A stretch of DNA of 64,000 nucleotides from Streptomyces sp. NBC_01267. GTDB lineage: Bacteria; Actinomycetota; Actinomycetes; Streptomycetales; Streptomycetaceae. Both the position numbers and the translations under genes were made by a program. Position 1 is the stretch's first letter, and every line of letters starts with the position of its first letter. The stretch lies in NCBI RefSeq assembly GCF_036241575.1, contig NZ_CP108455.1, forward strand, positions 4,026,001-4,090,000. The letters run 5' to 3'. Under the pieces are notes generated by a model. That model had not been told where the DNA came from. It made no database searches and saw only the letters and a program-made list of their open reading frames with translations. This document shows positions 1 through 7,500 of the stretch, in pieces.

Positions 1-735
1 TCGGTCGGGAGTGAAGCCGTGGAGCAGGATCTTGTCGAGTTCGGCCACGTCTCGGTCGATCTCCGCACATGCCGTGCCGAGTTTCTCAATCTGGCCGCGA
101 AGGGCTTCCACCGACTGGTCCGGTGTGCCCATCTCGTACAGCTTCGGGTCACCGGTCGTCACCCATGCCTGCCCGTACCGTGCGGCCAGCTTCAGCCCGC
201 GCGGACCTGTCGCCGCCACCGCGAACGGCAGCCGGGGCTGCTGTACGCAGCCGGGGATGTTCCGGGCCTCGTCCGCCGAGTAGAGGTTCCCCTCGTGCGT
301 GACGGAGTCCTCGGTGAGCAGCCGGTCGAGCAGCGGCACGAACTCGCCGAGCCGATCCGCCCGCTCCTTCGGTGTCCACGGCTCCTGCCCTAGTGCCGTC
401 GCGTCGAAGCCGTTGCCGCCTGCCCCGATGCCGAGCGTGATCCGGCCGCCGGAGATGTCGTCAAGCGAGATCAGCTCTTTGGCAAGGGTCACAGGGTGCC
501 TGAAATTCGGTGACGTAACGAGGGTGCCCAGGCGCAGCCGGTCAGTGGCCGTGGCAGCAGCGGTAAGCGTGGGCAGAGCGCCGAACCATGGACCGTCGCG
601 GAAGGTGCGCCAGGAGAGATGGTCGTAGGTGTAGGCGGCGTGGAAGCCGAGTTGCTCGGCGCGCTGCCACTTGGCGCGGCCTCCCTCATGCCAACGGTCG
701 ACGGGAAGGATCACGGTGCTCAGGCGCAGGCTCAT
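1..735 (-). CDS. LLM-class flavin-dependent oxidoreductase (3' end outside window)
   Basis: Read on the minus strand from ATG at 735, the frame stays open to the window edge (245 residues seen). The product is a luciferase-like monooxygenase: the typical start MSLRLSTVILPVDRW, the segment TSPNFRHPVTLAKELI near residue 68, and GRITLGIGAGG shortly after. Such enzymes oxidise substrates with FMNH2 or F420H2; the substrate here is unknown. The ATG overlaps the stop of the small ORF upstream by 4 bases, so translation is probably coupled. By eye about four residues in five match the truncated LLM gene at 12,090, which faces the other way. Some codons are less GC-rich than in core genes, in keeping with cargo of the element. 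Confidence 0.85.
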   Translation of the reverse strand, partial: MSLRLSTVILPVDRWHEGGRAKWQRAEQLGFHAAYTYDHLSWRTFRDGPWFGALPTLTAAATATDRLRLGTLVTSPNFRHPVTLAKELISLDDISGGRITLGIGAGGNGFDATALGQEPWTPKERADRLGEFVPLLDRLLTEDSVTHEGNLYSADEARNIPGCVQQPRLPFAVAATGPRGLKLAARYGQAWVTTGDPKLYEMGTPDQSVEALRGQIEKLGTACAEIDRDVAELDKILLHGFTPDR

Positions 736-857
736 GTCACTGAGCCTATGCCGGACACGGACCCCCATTCGTCCCGAGCGAAGACGAGCCGGGGCTGCTT
801 GGGCTGCTCGACGTCGCACACGACGATGAGGCCGCCGATCATCTGCCGCCCGCTCAT
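732..857 (-). CDS. small coupled ORF, 41 aa, unknown function
   Basis: A short frame begins MSGRQMIGGLIVVCDVEQ and ends with SVSGIGSVT. Its ATG overlaps the stop of the NUDIX gene by 4 bases (ATGA), and its stop overlaps the ATG of the LLM gene in the same way. Coupling at both ends is the main evidence that it is translated. I see no signal peptide, membrane segment or known motif. It could be a small partner of the flavin enzyme, or simply a coupling spacer. No function is claimed. Confidence 0.5.
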   Translation of the reverse strand: MSGRQMIGGLIVVCDVEQPKQPRLVFARDEWGSVSGIGSVT

Positions 858-1252
858 TGCGCCGCGGTGGCCGCCCATCCGTAGCGGGAGAAGGAGGGAC
901 CACCGTTCTGATACGCGGCAAGGGCCTGTGCGGAGGTCGGGAACGCAGGCTCGGGCAGGCGGTCGGCGGCGACCCACTGGGCCGCCAGGTGCTTGGCCGG
1001 CTCGGTGTTGGTCAGTTCGCCGGTCCACGTGTCGGTGGCGAAGGCAAAGAGGACGAACTGCCCGGCCTCGTCCCAGCCATGTTCGACGTGGATGACGTGG
1101 ACGAGTGCGAGGTCCGCCGGGCCGACAAGCAGACCGGTCTCCTCCTTGAGTTCGCGGGCGGCGGCCTCGTCGAGGGCTTCGCCAGGTTCGGCCTTGCCCC
1201 CGGGGAGGGTCCAGGCCGGTTGCGGGGACCAGTTACGCGCGGCGTAGTGCAC
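854..1252 (-). CDS. NUDIX hydrolase, 5' end apparently frameshifted
   Basis: The frame carries a complete Nudix box, GKAEPGE then seven residues then RELKEETGL, which binds Mg2+ and hydrolyses nucleoside-diphosphate-linked substrates. PAWTLPGG precedes the box as in MutT-like enzymes. The only start in this frame is GTG at 1252, which lacks a good ribosome site. A strong site (AAGGAGAGG) stands before ATG at 1331 in another frame, and that frame (NMVCVIVHDKRAGTIA) looks like the missing first beta strand. A one-base shift around 1254-1265 would join the two. So the gene is either frameshifted or misread in the assembly. It is followed by the 41-aa ORF and the LLM gene with 4-base overlaps. 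Confidence 0.65.
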   Translation of the reverse strand: MHYAARNWSPQPAWTLPGGKAEPGEALDEAAARELKEETGLLVGPADLALVHVIHVEHGWDEAGQFVLFAFATDTWTGELTNTEPAKHLAAQWVAADRLPEPAFPTSAQALAAYQNGGPSFSRYGWAATAAQ

Positions 1253-1419
1253 AGCGGGCGATCGTGCCGGCGCGCTTGTCGTGGACGATCACGCAGACCA
1301 TGTTGCGGCTGTTCATCACGCTGGCGCTCATCACAGTGCCCTCTCCTTGATGCCAGAAGATGTCGGTGGTCCGGCTGTGTGTTCAGTCTGGGCCCGCCGC
1401 TCGGAACGTACGTGTGCTG

Positions 1420-2337
1420 TCAGCACCCGAGCATGAGGCGGTCGGCGTTGATGCGTGAGAAGACCAGGTCGGTCATGTGGGTCGGGGTTTCGGTGCACCG
1501 GACGGGCGGTTGTGGTCGGCGCATGGCCCGGGGGTAGGTGGCCGGGTCGTAGTCGTTGGTGAGCGTGTACGCGTGAAAGCCGTGTTCGCCAAGGGTGTTG
1601 ATGATGGCGATGGTGCTCTCGCCTTGCTTGGCCAGGAGCCTGGGCGTGACTTCCACGACGAGTTCCGCGTCGTCCCGCAGGTGGGGGAGCGCGGGTAGCA
1701 GTCCGCGGATGGCTGCTGCTTCGGCGCCTTCGACATCGATCTTGATGATGCGGGTGGTGGCAAGTTCGGTCTGGCTGACCAGGTCGGCCAGGGGCGCGGT
1801 GGGAGCCTCGAAGGCCGTGTGGACACAGCGGGGCCGGACAGCGGTGGTGTGGCCGAGGTTGGCGGGGTCCTCCAAATACAGGGTCAGCGTGCCGTGGGTA
1901 TCGGAGGCTGCGGAGCGAACGGCGCGGATGTTGGTGCGGTGGTTGGCAGTGGCCGCAGCGGTCAGGTCGTCGTGGAACTGCGGGGAGGGCTCGATGGCGA
2001 CGACGCGGCCGTGGGGGCCGACGGCGCGGGAGGCCAGGAGAGTGAACGCGCCGCGGTGGGCTCCGACGTCGATGAAGGTGTCGCCAGGGTGTAGCCGGTC
2101 GCGCAGGAAGGCGCTCAGGTTCGGCTCCCACTCGCCGAACAGGTACTGGTAGCGCTGGATGACGTCGCTGGTGGTGACGGTGACCACGTCGCCGGACCGC
2201 AGCCGGACGGTGGCGTGGACTGCGTCGGTTCGCAGGTGCTCGTCGAGGAAGCGGCTGACGAGCCGTGCCTTGCCCACGGTTCCAGAGGCGTGGCGGACGT
2301 AGGCCCGCAGCGCGCGGGCGATAGCGGAGGCGGACAC
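1420..2337 (-). CDS. FkbM-family methyltransferase
   Basis: A 305-residue SAM-dependent methyltransferase of the FkbM type, which commonly O-methylates sugars or polyketide products. The SAM-binding motif FIDVGAHRGAFT is at residues 88-99, an acidic ribose-binding position follows in VVAIEPS, and the family hallmark IIKIDVEGAE is at 197-206. The start is GTG at 2337, with GAAGGAG six bases upstream. It lies between the glycosyltransferase cluster and the NUDIX/LLM genes on the same strand, so glycan or glycoside tailoring is a reasonable inference; the substrate is unknown. It diverges from the kinase gene across about 100 bp that must hold both promoters. Confidence 0.85.
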   Translation of the reverse strand: MSASAIARALRAYVRHASGTVGKARLVSRFLDEHLRTDAVHATVRLRSGDVVTVTTSDVIQRYQYLFGEWEPNLSAFLRDRLHPGDTFIDVGAHRGAFTLLASRAVGPHGRVVAIEPSPQFHDDLTAAATANHRTNIRAVRSAASDTHGTLTLYLEDPANLGHTTAVRPRCVHTAFEAPTAPLADLVSQTELATTRIIKIDVEGAEAAAIRGLLPALPHLRDDAELVVEVTPRLLAKQGESTIAIINTLGEHGFHAYTLTNDYDPATYPRAMRRPQPPVRCTETPTHMTDLVFSRINADRLMLGC

Positions 2338-2438
2338 GGGTGGCTCCTTCGGTTGGCGGCAGCAGGGAACGGGGGCCTGGGCCGACCGGCGGTGACAGAC
2401 TGGCCGGAGAACGCTTGTGGTGATGAGGGGAGTCAGCG

Positions 2439-3065
2439 GTGGCCGAGAGCACTCCGGTGGTGTTCCTGCTGGTGGGGCTCACCGGTTCGGGGAAGACCAC
2501 CTATGCGCAGCGTGAGCTGGAGCCTCGGGGTGCTGTGCGGCTGTCGGTGGACGAGGTCGTCTACGAGCGGCACGGCCGGTACGGCGTCGACTACCCGGAG
2601 AACACCTACTTCGAGAAGGAGTCCCCGGTCGTCGCCGAGCTGCACCGGCGGCTTGCCGAGCTGGTCGCGGAGGGCCGGGACGTGGTGTGGGACCACGGGC
2701 TGTGGCCGCGCAAGGACCGCGATGCGATGAAGGAGCTGGTTGAGTCGGCCGGCCGGCAGTGGCGGCTGCTGTACTTCCCGGTGAAGCGTGACGAACTGCT
2801 CCGTCGGCTGGTGGAACGTAACGAGCGGGCGGATGCCAACGCACTGGTCGTCACACCGGAGGCCCTGGACGACTTCTTCGCGCGCTTCGAAGTACCTCAG
2901 AACGAGGGCGAGGAGATCGTGGAGCCGGACTGGTTCCGAGGCGCGTGCGGACGCCAGTTGGTGGCGATCCTGGCGGCTTCGGCGGCCCAGCCGTCCGGCA
3001 GGCGGTCGAGGGTGACGTGGCGGAACCCGAGGCGGGGGTCGGAGACATCGATGCGGCCGTGGTGA
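2439..3065 (+). CDS. P-loop kinase (AAA/zeta-toxin-like fold)
   Basis: A 208-residue ATP-binding protein with Walker A GLTGSGKTT at residues 13-21, then LSVDE and VWDHGLW, the layout of small polynucleotide kinase, gluconate kinase or zeta-toxin-like phosphotransferases. GTG at 2439 follows GGGGAG. It is the only plus-strand gene in this part of the element. Its 3' end overlaps the convergent glycosyltransferase gene by 169 bp, and the last 40 or so residues (Arg/Ser-rich, after EEIVEPDW) look like read-through rather than domain. No antitoxin-like gene adjoins it, so I do not call it a toxin. The substrate is unknown. Confidence 0.7.
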   Translation: MAESTPVVFLLVGLTGSGKTTYAQRELEPRGAVRLSVDEVVYERHGRYGVDYPENTYFEKESPVVAELHRRLAELVAEGRDVVWDHGLWPRKDRDAMKELVESAGRQWRLLYFPVKRDELLRRLVERNERADANALVVTPEALDDFFARFEVPQNEGEEIVEPDWFRGACGRQLVAILAASAAQPSGRRSRVTWRNPRRGSETSMRPW

Positions 3066-3793
3066 CGGTCGATGTGCAGCAGCAGGCGGGACGCCTCGCT
3101 GCGGACAGCCGGGGTGTGCTCGGCCCACTCTCCGGAAGTGAACTGCCTTACCCGCCGCTGCAGGTCGCCCAGGACGCCCGAGCGCCACTTGAAGTGATGC
3201 ACGCACGCGAGCGTGTCCGGGGCCGGTTTATGGCCCGGTGTCCGGTGGTTACCGGATGCCATGGCCACCGAGGAGTGGGCGAGGACGATCTTGCGGGGGT
3301 CGCCCTTGAGGAGCCGGTGAGTGAGGTGCCCGCCGAGCGGGAAGGCCCGGTCCAGTCCGGTTTCCGGGCGCCAGAAGGCCAGGCGGCCGTCGTTCGTGAC
3401 ACGGTCGAGCAACAGCCCGCCGATCACCTTCTGTCTGGTGGCCTCGGCCTGGGCGATCACGGTGGAGAGCGGGGCCGGGTAGGTCTGGAACTCGTCGGAG
3501 TCGGCGATCAGGTGCCATCCGGGCCCAGCCTGGGTGCGCAAGTCGTCGCGGAGTCGGGTGTTGGTGTGCTCGTGCCACGGCCCGGTACTGACCCGAGCAG
3601 GGATGACGCCGAGAGCGTGGCTGGCTGCGACGAGCTGGTGGCGCCAGGCGTCGGGGACGTGGTCGGGAAAGTGGAAGGCGAGGTGGAACCGCTCGATGCC
3701 GAGCCGGCGGTAGTGGGCGGTCCAAGCGGCGAGCAGGGCCGGTTCGACCGGGCCGATCACCGCGACCAGGGTGGGAGAGATGGGCGTCGTCAT
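2897..3793 (-). CDS. glycosyltransferase-like protein (GT2/GT92-like)
   Basis: A protein of about 298 residues that opens LVAVIGPVEPALLAAWTAHY, like GT92/GT2 enzymes that set up a nucleotide-sugar fold. It has WHLIADSDEFQTYP near residues 93-106, where DSDEF is a DxD-type metal and nucleotide-sugar site. ATG at 3793 overlaps the stop of the upstream glycosyltransferase (ATGA), so coupled translation is likely. The C-terminal end lies over the kinase gene in antisense; the last 15 residues look unlike a conserved domain. Cytoplasmic; donor and acceptor unknown. Confidence 0.7.
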   Translation of the reverse strand: MTTPISPTLVAVIGPVEPALLAAWTAHYRRLGIERFHLAFHFPDHVPDAWRHQLVAASHALGVIPARVSTGPWHEHTNTRLRDDLRTQAGPGWHLIADSDEFQTYPAPLSTVIAQAEATRQKVIGGLLLDRVTNDGRLAFWRPETGLDRAFPLGGHLTHRLLKGDPRKIVLAHSSVAMASGNHRTPGHKPAPDTLACVHHFKWRSGVLGDLQRRVRQFTSGEWAEHTPAVRSEASRLLLHIDRHHGRIDVSDPRLGFRHVTLDRLPDGWAAEAARIATNWRPHAPRNQSGSTISSPSF

Positions 3794-5025
3794 CGGCACT
3801 TCTTGGTCAGGCGGGTGTAGGCGTCGGTGAGGAACGCGGCCTGGTCGGCTGCCGCGCGCATGTCCAGCGCTTCGGGCGCCGATGGCCCCGGGCGGACCGG
3901 TGGCTCGGCCGCGAGTTTGTCCAGCGCCTTGGCAAGTGCGTTCGGGTCACCGGCCGGGAAGAACTGGGCCCACGGCTCCCCTGTGAGCCGGGCGACCAGC
4001 TCGGGGTCGTGTGCGGAGACGATCAGCGGTACGGCGAGGCGGGCGGCATCCATGACCAGTCCCGATTCCTTGCCTACGCCGGGCTTCCGGGCGACGAGGG
4101 CCGCGTCGGCGGCGGCGTACACCAGTCGCAGGACCTGGTCGGCGACCGGTCCGGGCACGGTGTGGAGGCGGACGTTCGGCAGCTGATGCCAGCGTGTGAG
4201 GGTGCTGTCGTCCAGTGGGGCGCCGCACACCAGGACGTGCAGCGGCTCGGTGAGGCGGGCGAGGGCTGCGTCGATGGTGGCGATGTCCTTGTACGGCCAC
4301 CAGCCCCCGACCACGCACACTGCTTTCGCGTCGGAGGGGATGGTGAAGGCGGCACGGGCGCCCTCGCGCTCGGCGTCGGTCAGCCGCCGGCCGTCGTCGA
4401 CCGCGAACGCCCGTACCTCACCGCGGAGGCGTGGAAAGGCCGGCGCGACCTGGTCGCGGACGGCCGTGGTCGGGTACAACGCGATCACCCGCTTCTCACC
4501 TCTGCGGGCGATTCGGCCCAGCCACCTGACCGGAAGGTCCTCGGTGGTGACCACTTCATGGACGAACCGCAGGTGCGGGGTGCCGCCGAGCAGGGCCGCG
4601 GCACCGTGCAGGGCCTCACTCGCGGTGAGGATCACGACCGTCGCGGCCCCAGGGGCGAGGTGGCGCGCGGTGCGAAGACAGGCGGCTTCGGCCAGGCACC
4701 GGGCGAGAAGGGTGACCTGGTGCGGGAATCTGCGGACCGTCGGCGGCCAGCGCCGGGAGGCTAAGACCTGCCGGCCGGCGGCGGAGACCCGTGCTGACGT
4801 CCGCGCGGCGGCCAGAAGGATCTTTGCCGCAGGCCCGGCCGGACCGATGGTGACTCGGGTGCTGGACCGCACCAGCGGGCCCAGGTCATCGCTCAGGCCG
4901 CCTGGGGCGATGACGAGGCTGTCCGGCCGCACGGAGGCGAGCGCCGCCAGCGTGCGCTGGTGGTGTCCGCCGCCTTGGTGCGCGTACGGCTCGATCAGCA
5001 CCAGTGGCCCGGGGTCGGGGTTCAT
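3790..5025 (-). CDS. glycosyltransferase (GT-B, family 1/4-like)
   Basis: A 411-residue two-domain (GT-B) glycosyltransferase. The N-terminal PLVLIEPYAHQGGGHHQRTL is the acceptor side. The C-terminal half has VCVVGGWWPYKDIATIDAAL (the donor-domain beta-loop) and the KPGVGKESGLVMDAA segment where GT4 enzymes bind the nucleotide sugar. ATG at 5025 overlaps the upstream stop (ATGA), and the stop overlaps the next start in the same way, so it sits in the middle of a coupled chain of four glycosyltransferase-like genes. Substrates are unknown. Confidence 0.8.
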   Translation of the reverse strand: MNPDPGPLVLIEPYAHQGGGHHQRTLAALASVRPDSLVIAPGGLSDDLGPLVRSSTRVTIGPAGPAAKILLAAARTSARVSAAGRQVLASRRWPPTVRRFPHQVTLLARCLAEAACLRTARHLAPGAATVVILTASEALHGAAALLGGTPHLRFVHEVVTTEDLPVRWLGRIARRGEKRVIALYPTTAVRDQVAPAFPRLRGEVRAFAVDDGRRLTDAEREGARAAFTIPSDAKAVCVVGGWWPYKDIATIDAALARLTEPLHVLVCGAPLDDSTLTRWHQLPNVRLHTVPGPVADQVLRLVYAAADAALVARKPGVGKESGLVMDAARLAVPLIVSAHDPELVARLTGEPWAQFFPAGDPNALAKALDKLAAEPPVRPGPSAPEALDMRAAADQAAFLTDAYTRLTKKCR

Positions 5026-5726
5026 CCGGTGACCGCCTGCTCGCCGTACAACGTGGTGAAGTGCTGGTACAGCCAGGGCGGGTCGTTGAGCGCCTCGAAG
5101 TGCTGCGGGTTGCGCGCGGCGACCTTGGCGAAGTCGACTCCGTCGCGGGCGCCGGCTGCCGAGTAGGCGGCGAATTCGCCGTCGCGACTGGCCGTCCAGG
5201 CGGCGATGCGTTCCTGGGCGGAGACGTCGGTCATGCCGTACTCGCTGCCACGCGCGAGCATCGCGCACTCGCGGAAGCCCGCCCTCCACGCGTGGAACGG
5301 GGTTTGGTTGAACCTCGTGACCCCGGCGGTCTGGCGACAGAACTCGACCCGGCCGGGCAGCGCGGCCAGCACGTCGACGGCCTGGCCCATTTCCCTCAAC
5401 GCTGAGCGGCGGATCAGCTTGAGCCCGCCGTAGCCGTAGGTCAGGCCGTTGACCGGGTTGACCGCCTGCCAGACCCGCATTGCCACCCCGTCGGAAAGCG
5501 GTTCCACCGTGGCGGTGGGGAACTCGGGGTCGATGGCGAAGTCGCCGTCAGCGAGAAAGAACGTCTCGGTGTCGACCATCTCGGCGGTGAGCCGGTAGGC
5601 GCGTCGCATTCCGCGGACTCCGTGCAGGCGCTTGACGGTGCCGCCCAGCACCCGGGCGAGGCGGGTGTGCAGTGAGCTGGCCAGTGGCTCGTCGTAGGAG
5701 AGCTGGACCGCGTCGAAGCTGGTCAC
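5022..5726 (-). CDS. glycosyltransferase-like protein (GT-A type)
   Basis: A 234-residue protein with TETFFLADGDFAI near residues 53-65; the DGDF acidic pair is where GT-A enzymes bind metal and sugar nucleotide. Later come PVNGLTYGYGGLKLIRR and a His/Arg-rich C-terminal half. GTG at 5726 overlaps the stop of the upstream fused gene (GTGA), and its own stop overlaps the next ATG. There is no signal peptide or membrane segment. It is probably a glycosyltransferase of the same pathway as its neighbours; the donor and the product are unknown. Confidence 0.6.
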   Translation of the reverse strand: MTSFDAVQLSYDEPLASSLHTRLARVLGGTVKRLHGVRGMRRAYRLTAEMVDTETFFLADGDFAIDPEFPTATVEPLSDGVAMRVWQAVNPVNGLTYGYGGLKLIRRSALREMGQAVDVLAALPGRVEFCRQTAGVTRFNQTPFHAWRAGFRECAMLARGSEYGMTDVSAQERIAAWTASRDGEFAAYSAAGARDGVDFAKVAARNPQHFEALNDPPWLYQHFTTLYGEQAVTG

Positions 5727-6634
5727 CGGATCGCCTCCAGGTAGCGGGCGGCCACCGCGGCCGGGGTGAGGTCGGTGGTGGAGGTGTGCGCTCGCTTGGC
5801 ATGGACGAGGTAGAACTCGGCATCCGTGGCGAGGCGTTCGACGATCTGGACGGCCTGCTCGTCGGTGTCGAACAGCAGCTCGTTGTCGATGTGCTCGGCT
5901 AGCCAGCCGGTGCGAGGTCCGATCACAGGCAGGCCCATCGCCTGACAGTCGATCACCGACATGGACCAGGGGCAGCCGGGTCGGAAGGGCGCGATGCCGA
6001 AGTGGGTGCCGGCCAGCAGATTGCGGTAGCGGATGCGGTCGCCGCGGTCGGAGGCGATGGTGACGCCGTCCGTGGTCGCCAGCTCCTCCAAGTGTCGTTC
6101 GGGGCTGGGGTCGAGACGGATGCGCTCAGGACTGCGGGTGCCGAACAGGTCCATGACCGTGAGCCGCACCGGGGCGTCGGCGACGAGGCGGCGGGCGAGC
6201 TGGGTGAAGCGGGCGGTGCCGTAGTGCCTGTACAGGCGGTGGTTGTAGATGCCGGTGACCCTGCCTTCGGGCGGGGTGATGTCGACCGGGTGGCGTACCA
6301 GCCGTACGTCCCTGGGAGCGGGGACGATGTGCAGCTTGTCGGCGAGTTCGACGCCGGTGCGGGCAGCGGCTGCGGTGGTCCAGGAGGCGGCTGTGGAGGA
6401 GTGGACCAGGACGCGGTCGCAGGCCGCGAGGCCGGCGGCGAAGGCCAGCAGCACACTGTGACCGAGGCCCCGGTCGTTCAACGCCGGGTCCAGCTCCAAG
6501 TCGCCGGTGTCGGTGAAGGAGAACGGCAGGTAGTGGCAGTATCCGGCGATCCGCGCGTCGTGGCGTCCGGGGCCGTAGAGGTAGGCGAGCAGGCCACGGG
6601 TGTTGGACCCGGCCGGTTTGATGGCGGCGATCAC
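5723..6634 (-). CDS. relaxase N-terminal stub fused to a glycosyltransferase
   Basis: Residues 1 to about 28 (IAAIKPAGSNTRGLLAYLYG then PGRH) match the start of actinobacterial MobA-type relaxases, which typically begin in this way and sit directly after mobC. From about residue 30 the protein changes to a GT-B glycosyltransferase: GYCHYLPFSFTDTGDL, DRVLVHSSTAASWT, and the donor-site segment FGIAPFRPGCPWSMSVIDC. None of the relaxase His triad or catalytic Tyr region is left. GTG at 6634 overlaps the mobC stop (GTGA). I infer that cargo replaced the relaxase body and that the glycosyltransferase now uses the relaxase start and ribosome coupling. Confidence 0.75.
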   Translation of the reverse strand: MIAAIKPAGSNTRGLLAYLYGPGRHDARIAGYCHYLPFSFTDTGDLELDPALNDRGLGHSVLLAFAAGLAACDRVLVHSSTAASWTTAAAARTGVELADKLHIVPAPRDVRLVRHPVDITPPEGRVTGIYNHRLYRHYGTARFTQLARRLVADAPVRLTVMDLFGTRSPERIRLDPSPERHLEELATTDGVTIASDRGDRIRYRNLLAGTHFGIAPFRPGCPWSMSVIDCQAMGLPVIGPRTGWLAEHIDNELLFDTDEQAVQIVERLATDAEFYLVHAKRAHTSTTDLTPAAVAARYLEAIR

Positions 6635-7365
6635 GCGGACAGGTCCTTCGTCGGTTCGGCGGGCTCACACAGGGCCTCGGCGATCAGGGCGAGCAGGCGG
6701 TGGAGTTCGTCGAGATGCCGGCGGATGTCGGGCGGGGTGTAGTCGCTGTTCAGGGCGCGGGCGATCTGGTTGATGTTGACGCCGGTGCGGTTGAGCTCGC
6801 GCAGCACCTGGGCGCGGAACATGTGGGTGCGGCGGCGGTCCTCGGACAGCGGCAGATTCGTAGTGAACCGACCGGATACGAAGGCCAGGACGACATCGGC
6901 CGCAAACCCTGATCCGCCCTTGTAGCCGTGCTCGGCGGCAGCTTCCTGGAGCTGGGCATGCTCCTCACCGGTGAACCGCAAAGGACCGACGCGGACGGTT
7001 CGCTTGGTGCCGGTGAAGCGGCGATTCGCAGGCTGGACACCCTGCACCGCTCGCTCACCGGCCGCCGACTCGGCGGCGGGTGCGGAGCGGAGGATCTGCT
7101 GCTGGGAGGCGTGAAGTGTGTCCGGATCGGGGCCGCCCTCGGCCCCGACCATCTGGTCCGGCGCCCCCTGGCGCTGGGCCGTCTCCGCCACCCCCGGGGC
7201 GGAGATCACCGAAGACCGGCCACGAGTCGGACTCGGGGTACTACTGGCCCCGCCAGGAGCAGCCCGTCCGAACGCCCGCCACCAACGTTTCGCCAGCGTA
7301 GGCGACTTCGTCAGCCGCGAGGAGTCATCGAGAGGACCCTCAGGGTGGTGCGGGTCATACGCCAT
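6631..7365 (-). CDS. MobC-like mobilisation accessory protein
   Basis: A 244-residue protein with a disordered N-terminal half rich in Ser, Ala and Gly, and a C-terminal ribbon-helix-helix/MobC region: KRTVRVGPLRFTGEEHAQL then a helix, and RELNRTGVNINQIARALN near residue 195, the MobC hallmark. MobC proteins help relaxases open oriT in mobilisable elements. The ATG at 7365 is preceded by GGAGG at 8 bases, which favours it over longer starts. The next gene downstream should be a relaxase but keeps only its first residues, so this MobC probably has no cis partner. If the element still moves by conjugation, a relaxase must act in trans. Confidence 0.8.
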   Translation of the reverse strand: MAYDPHHPEGPLDDSSRLTKSPTLAKRWWRAFGRAAPGGASSTPSPTRGRSSVISAPGVAETAQRQGAPDQMVGAEGGPDPDTLHASQQQILRSAPAAESAAGERAVQGVQPANRRFTGTKRTVRVGPLRFTGEEHAQLQEAAAEHGYKGGSGFAADVVLAFVSGRFTTNLPLSEDRRRTHMFRAQVLRELNRTGVNINQIARALNSDYTPPDIRRHLDELHRLLALIAEALCEPAEPTKDLSA

Positions 7366-7500
7366 GGGAGGTGCCTCCGAAGCAGGGCGACAAGTTCTGC
7401 GTGGTGGGGTGGCCGCCCGCCCACAGGTGAGGGCGGGCGGCCAGGTGGCGAGGGAAGGGATCATCTGGCCGATGGGTGGAAGGGCCCAGCATCCAGACGG

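Noticed and set aside
2439..3065. Zeta toxin of a toxin-antitoxin pair
   Set aside because: The P-loop kinase fold fits, but there is no small antitoxin gene on the same strand next to it.
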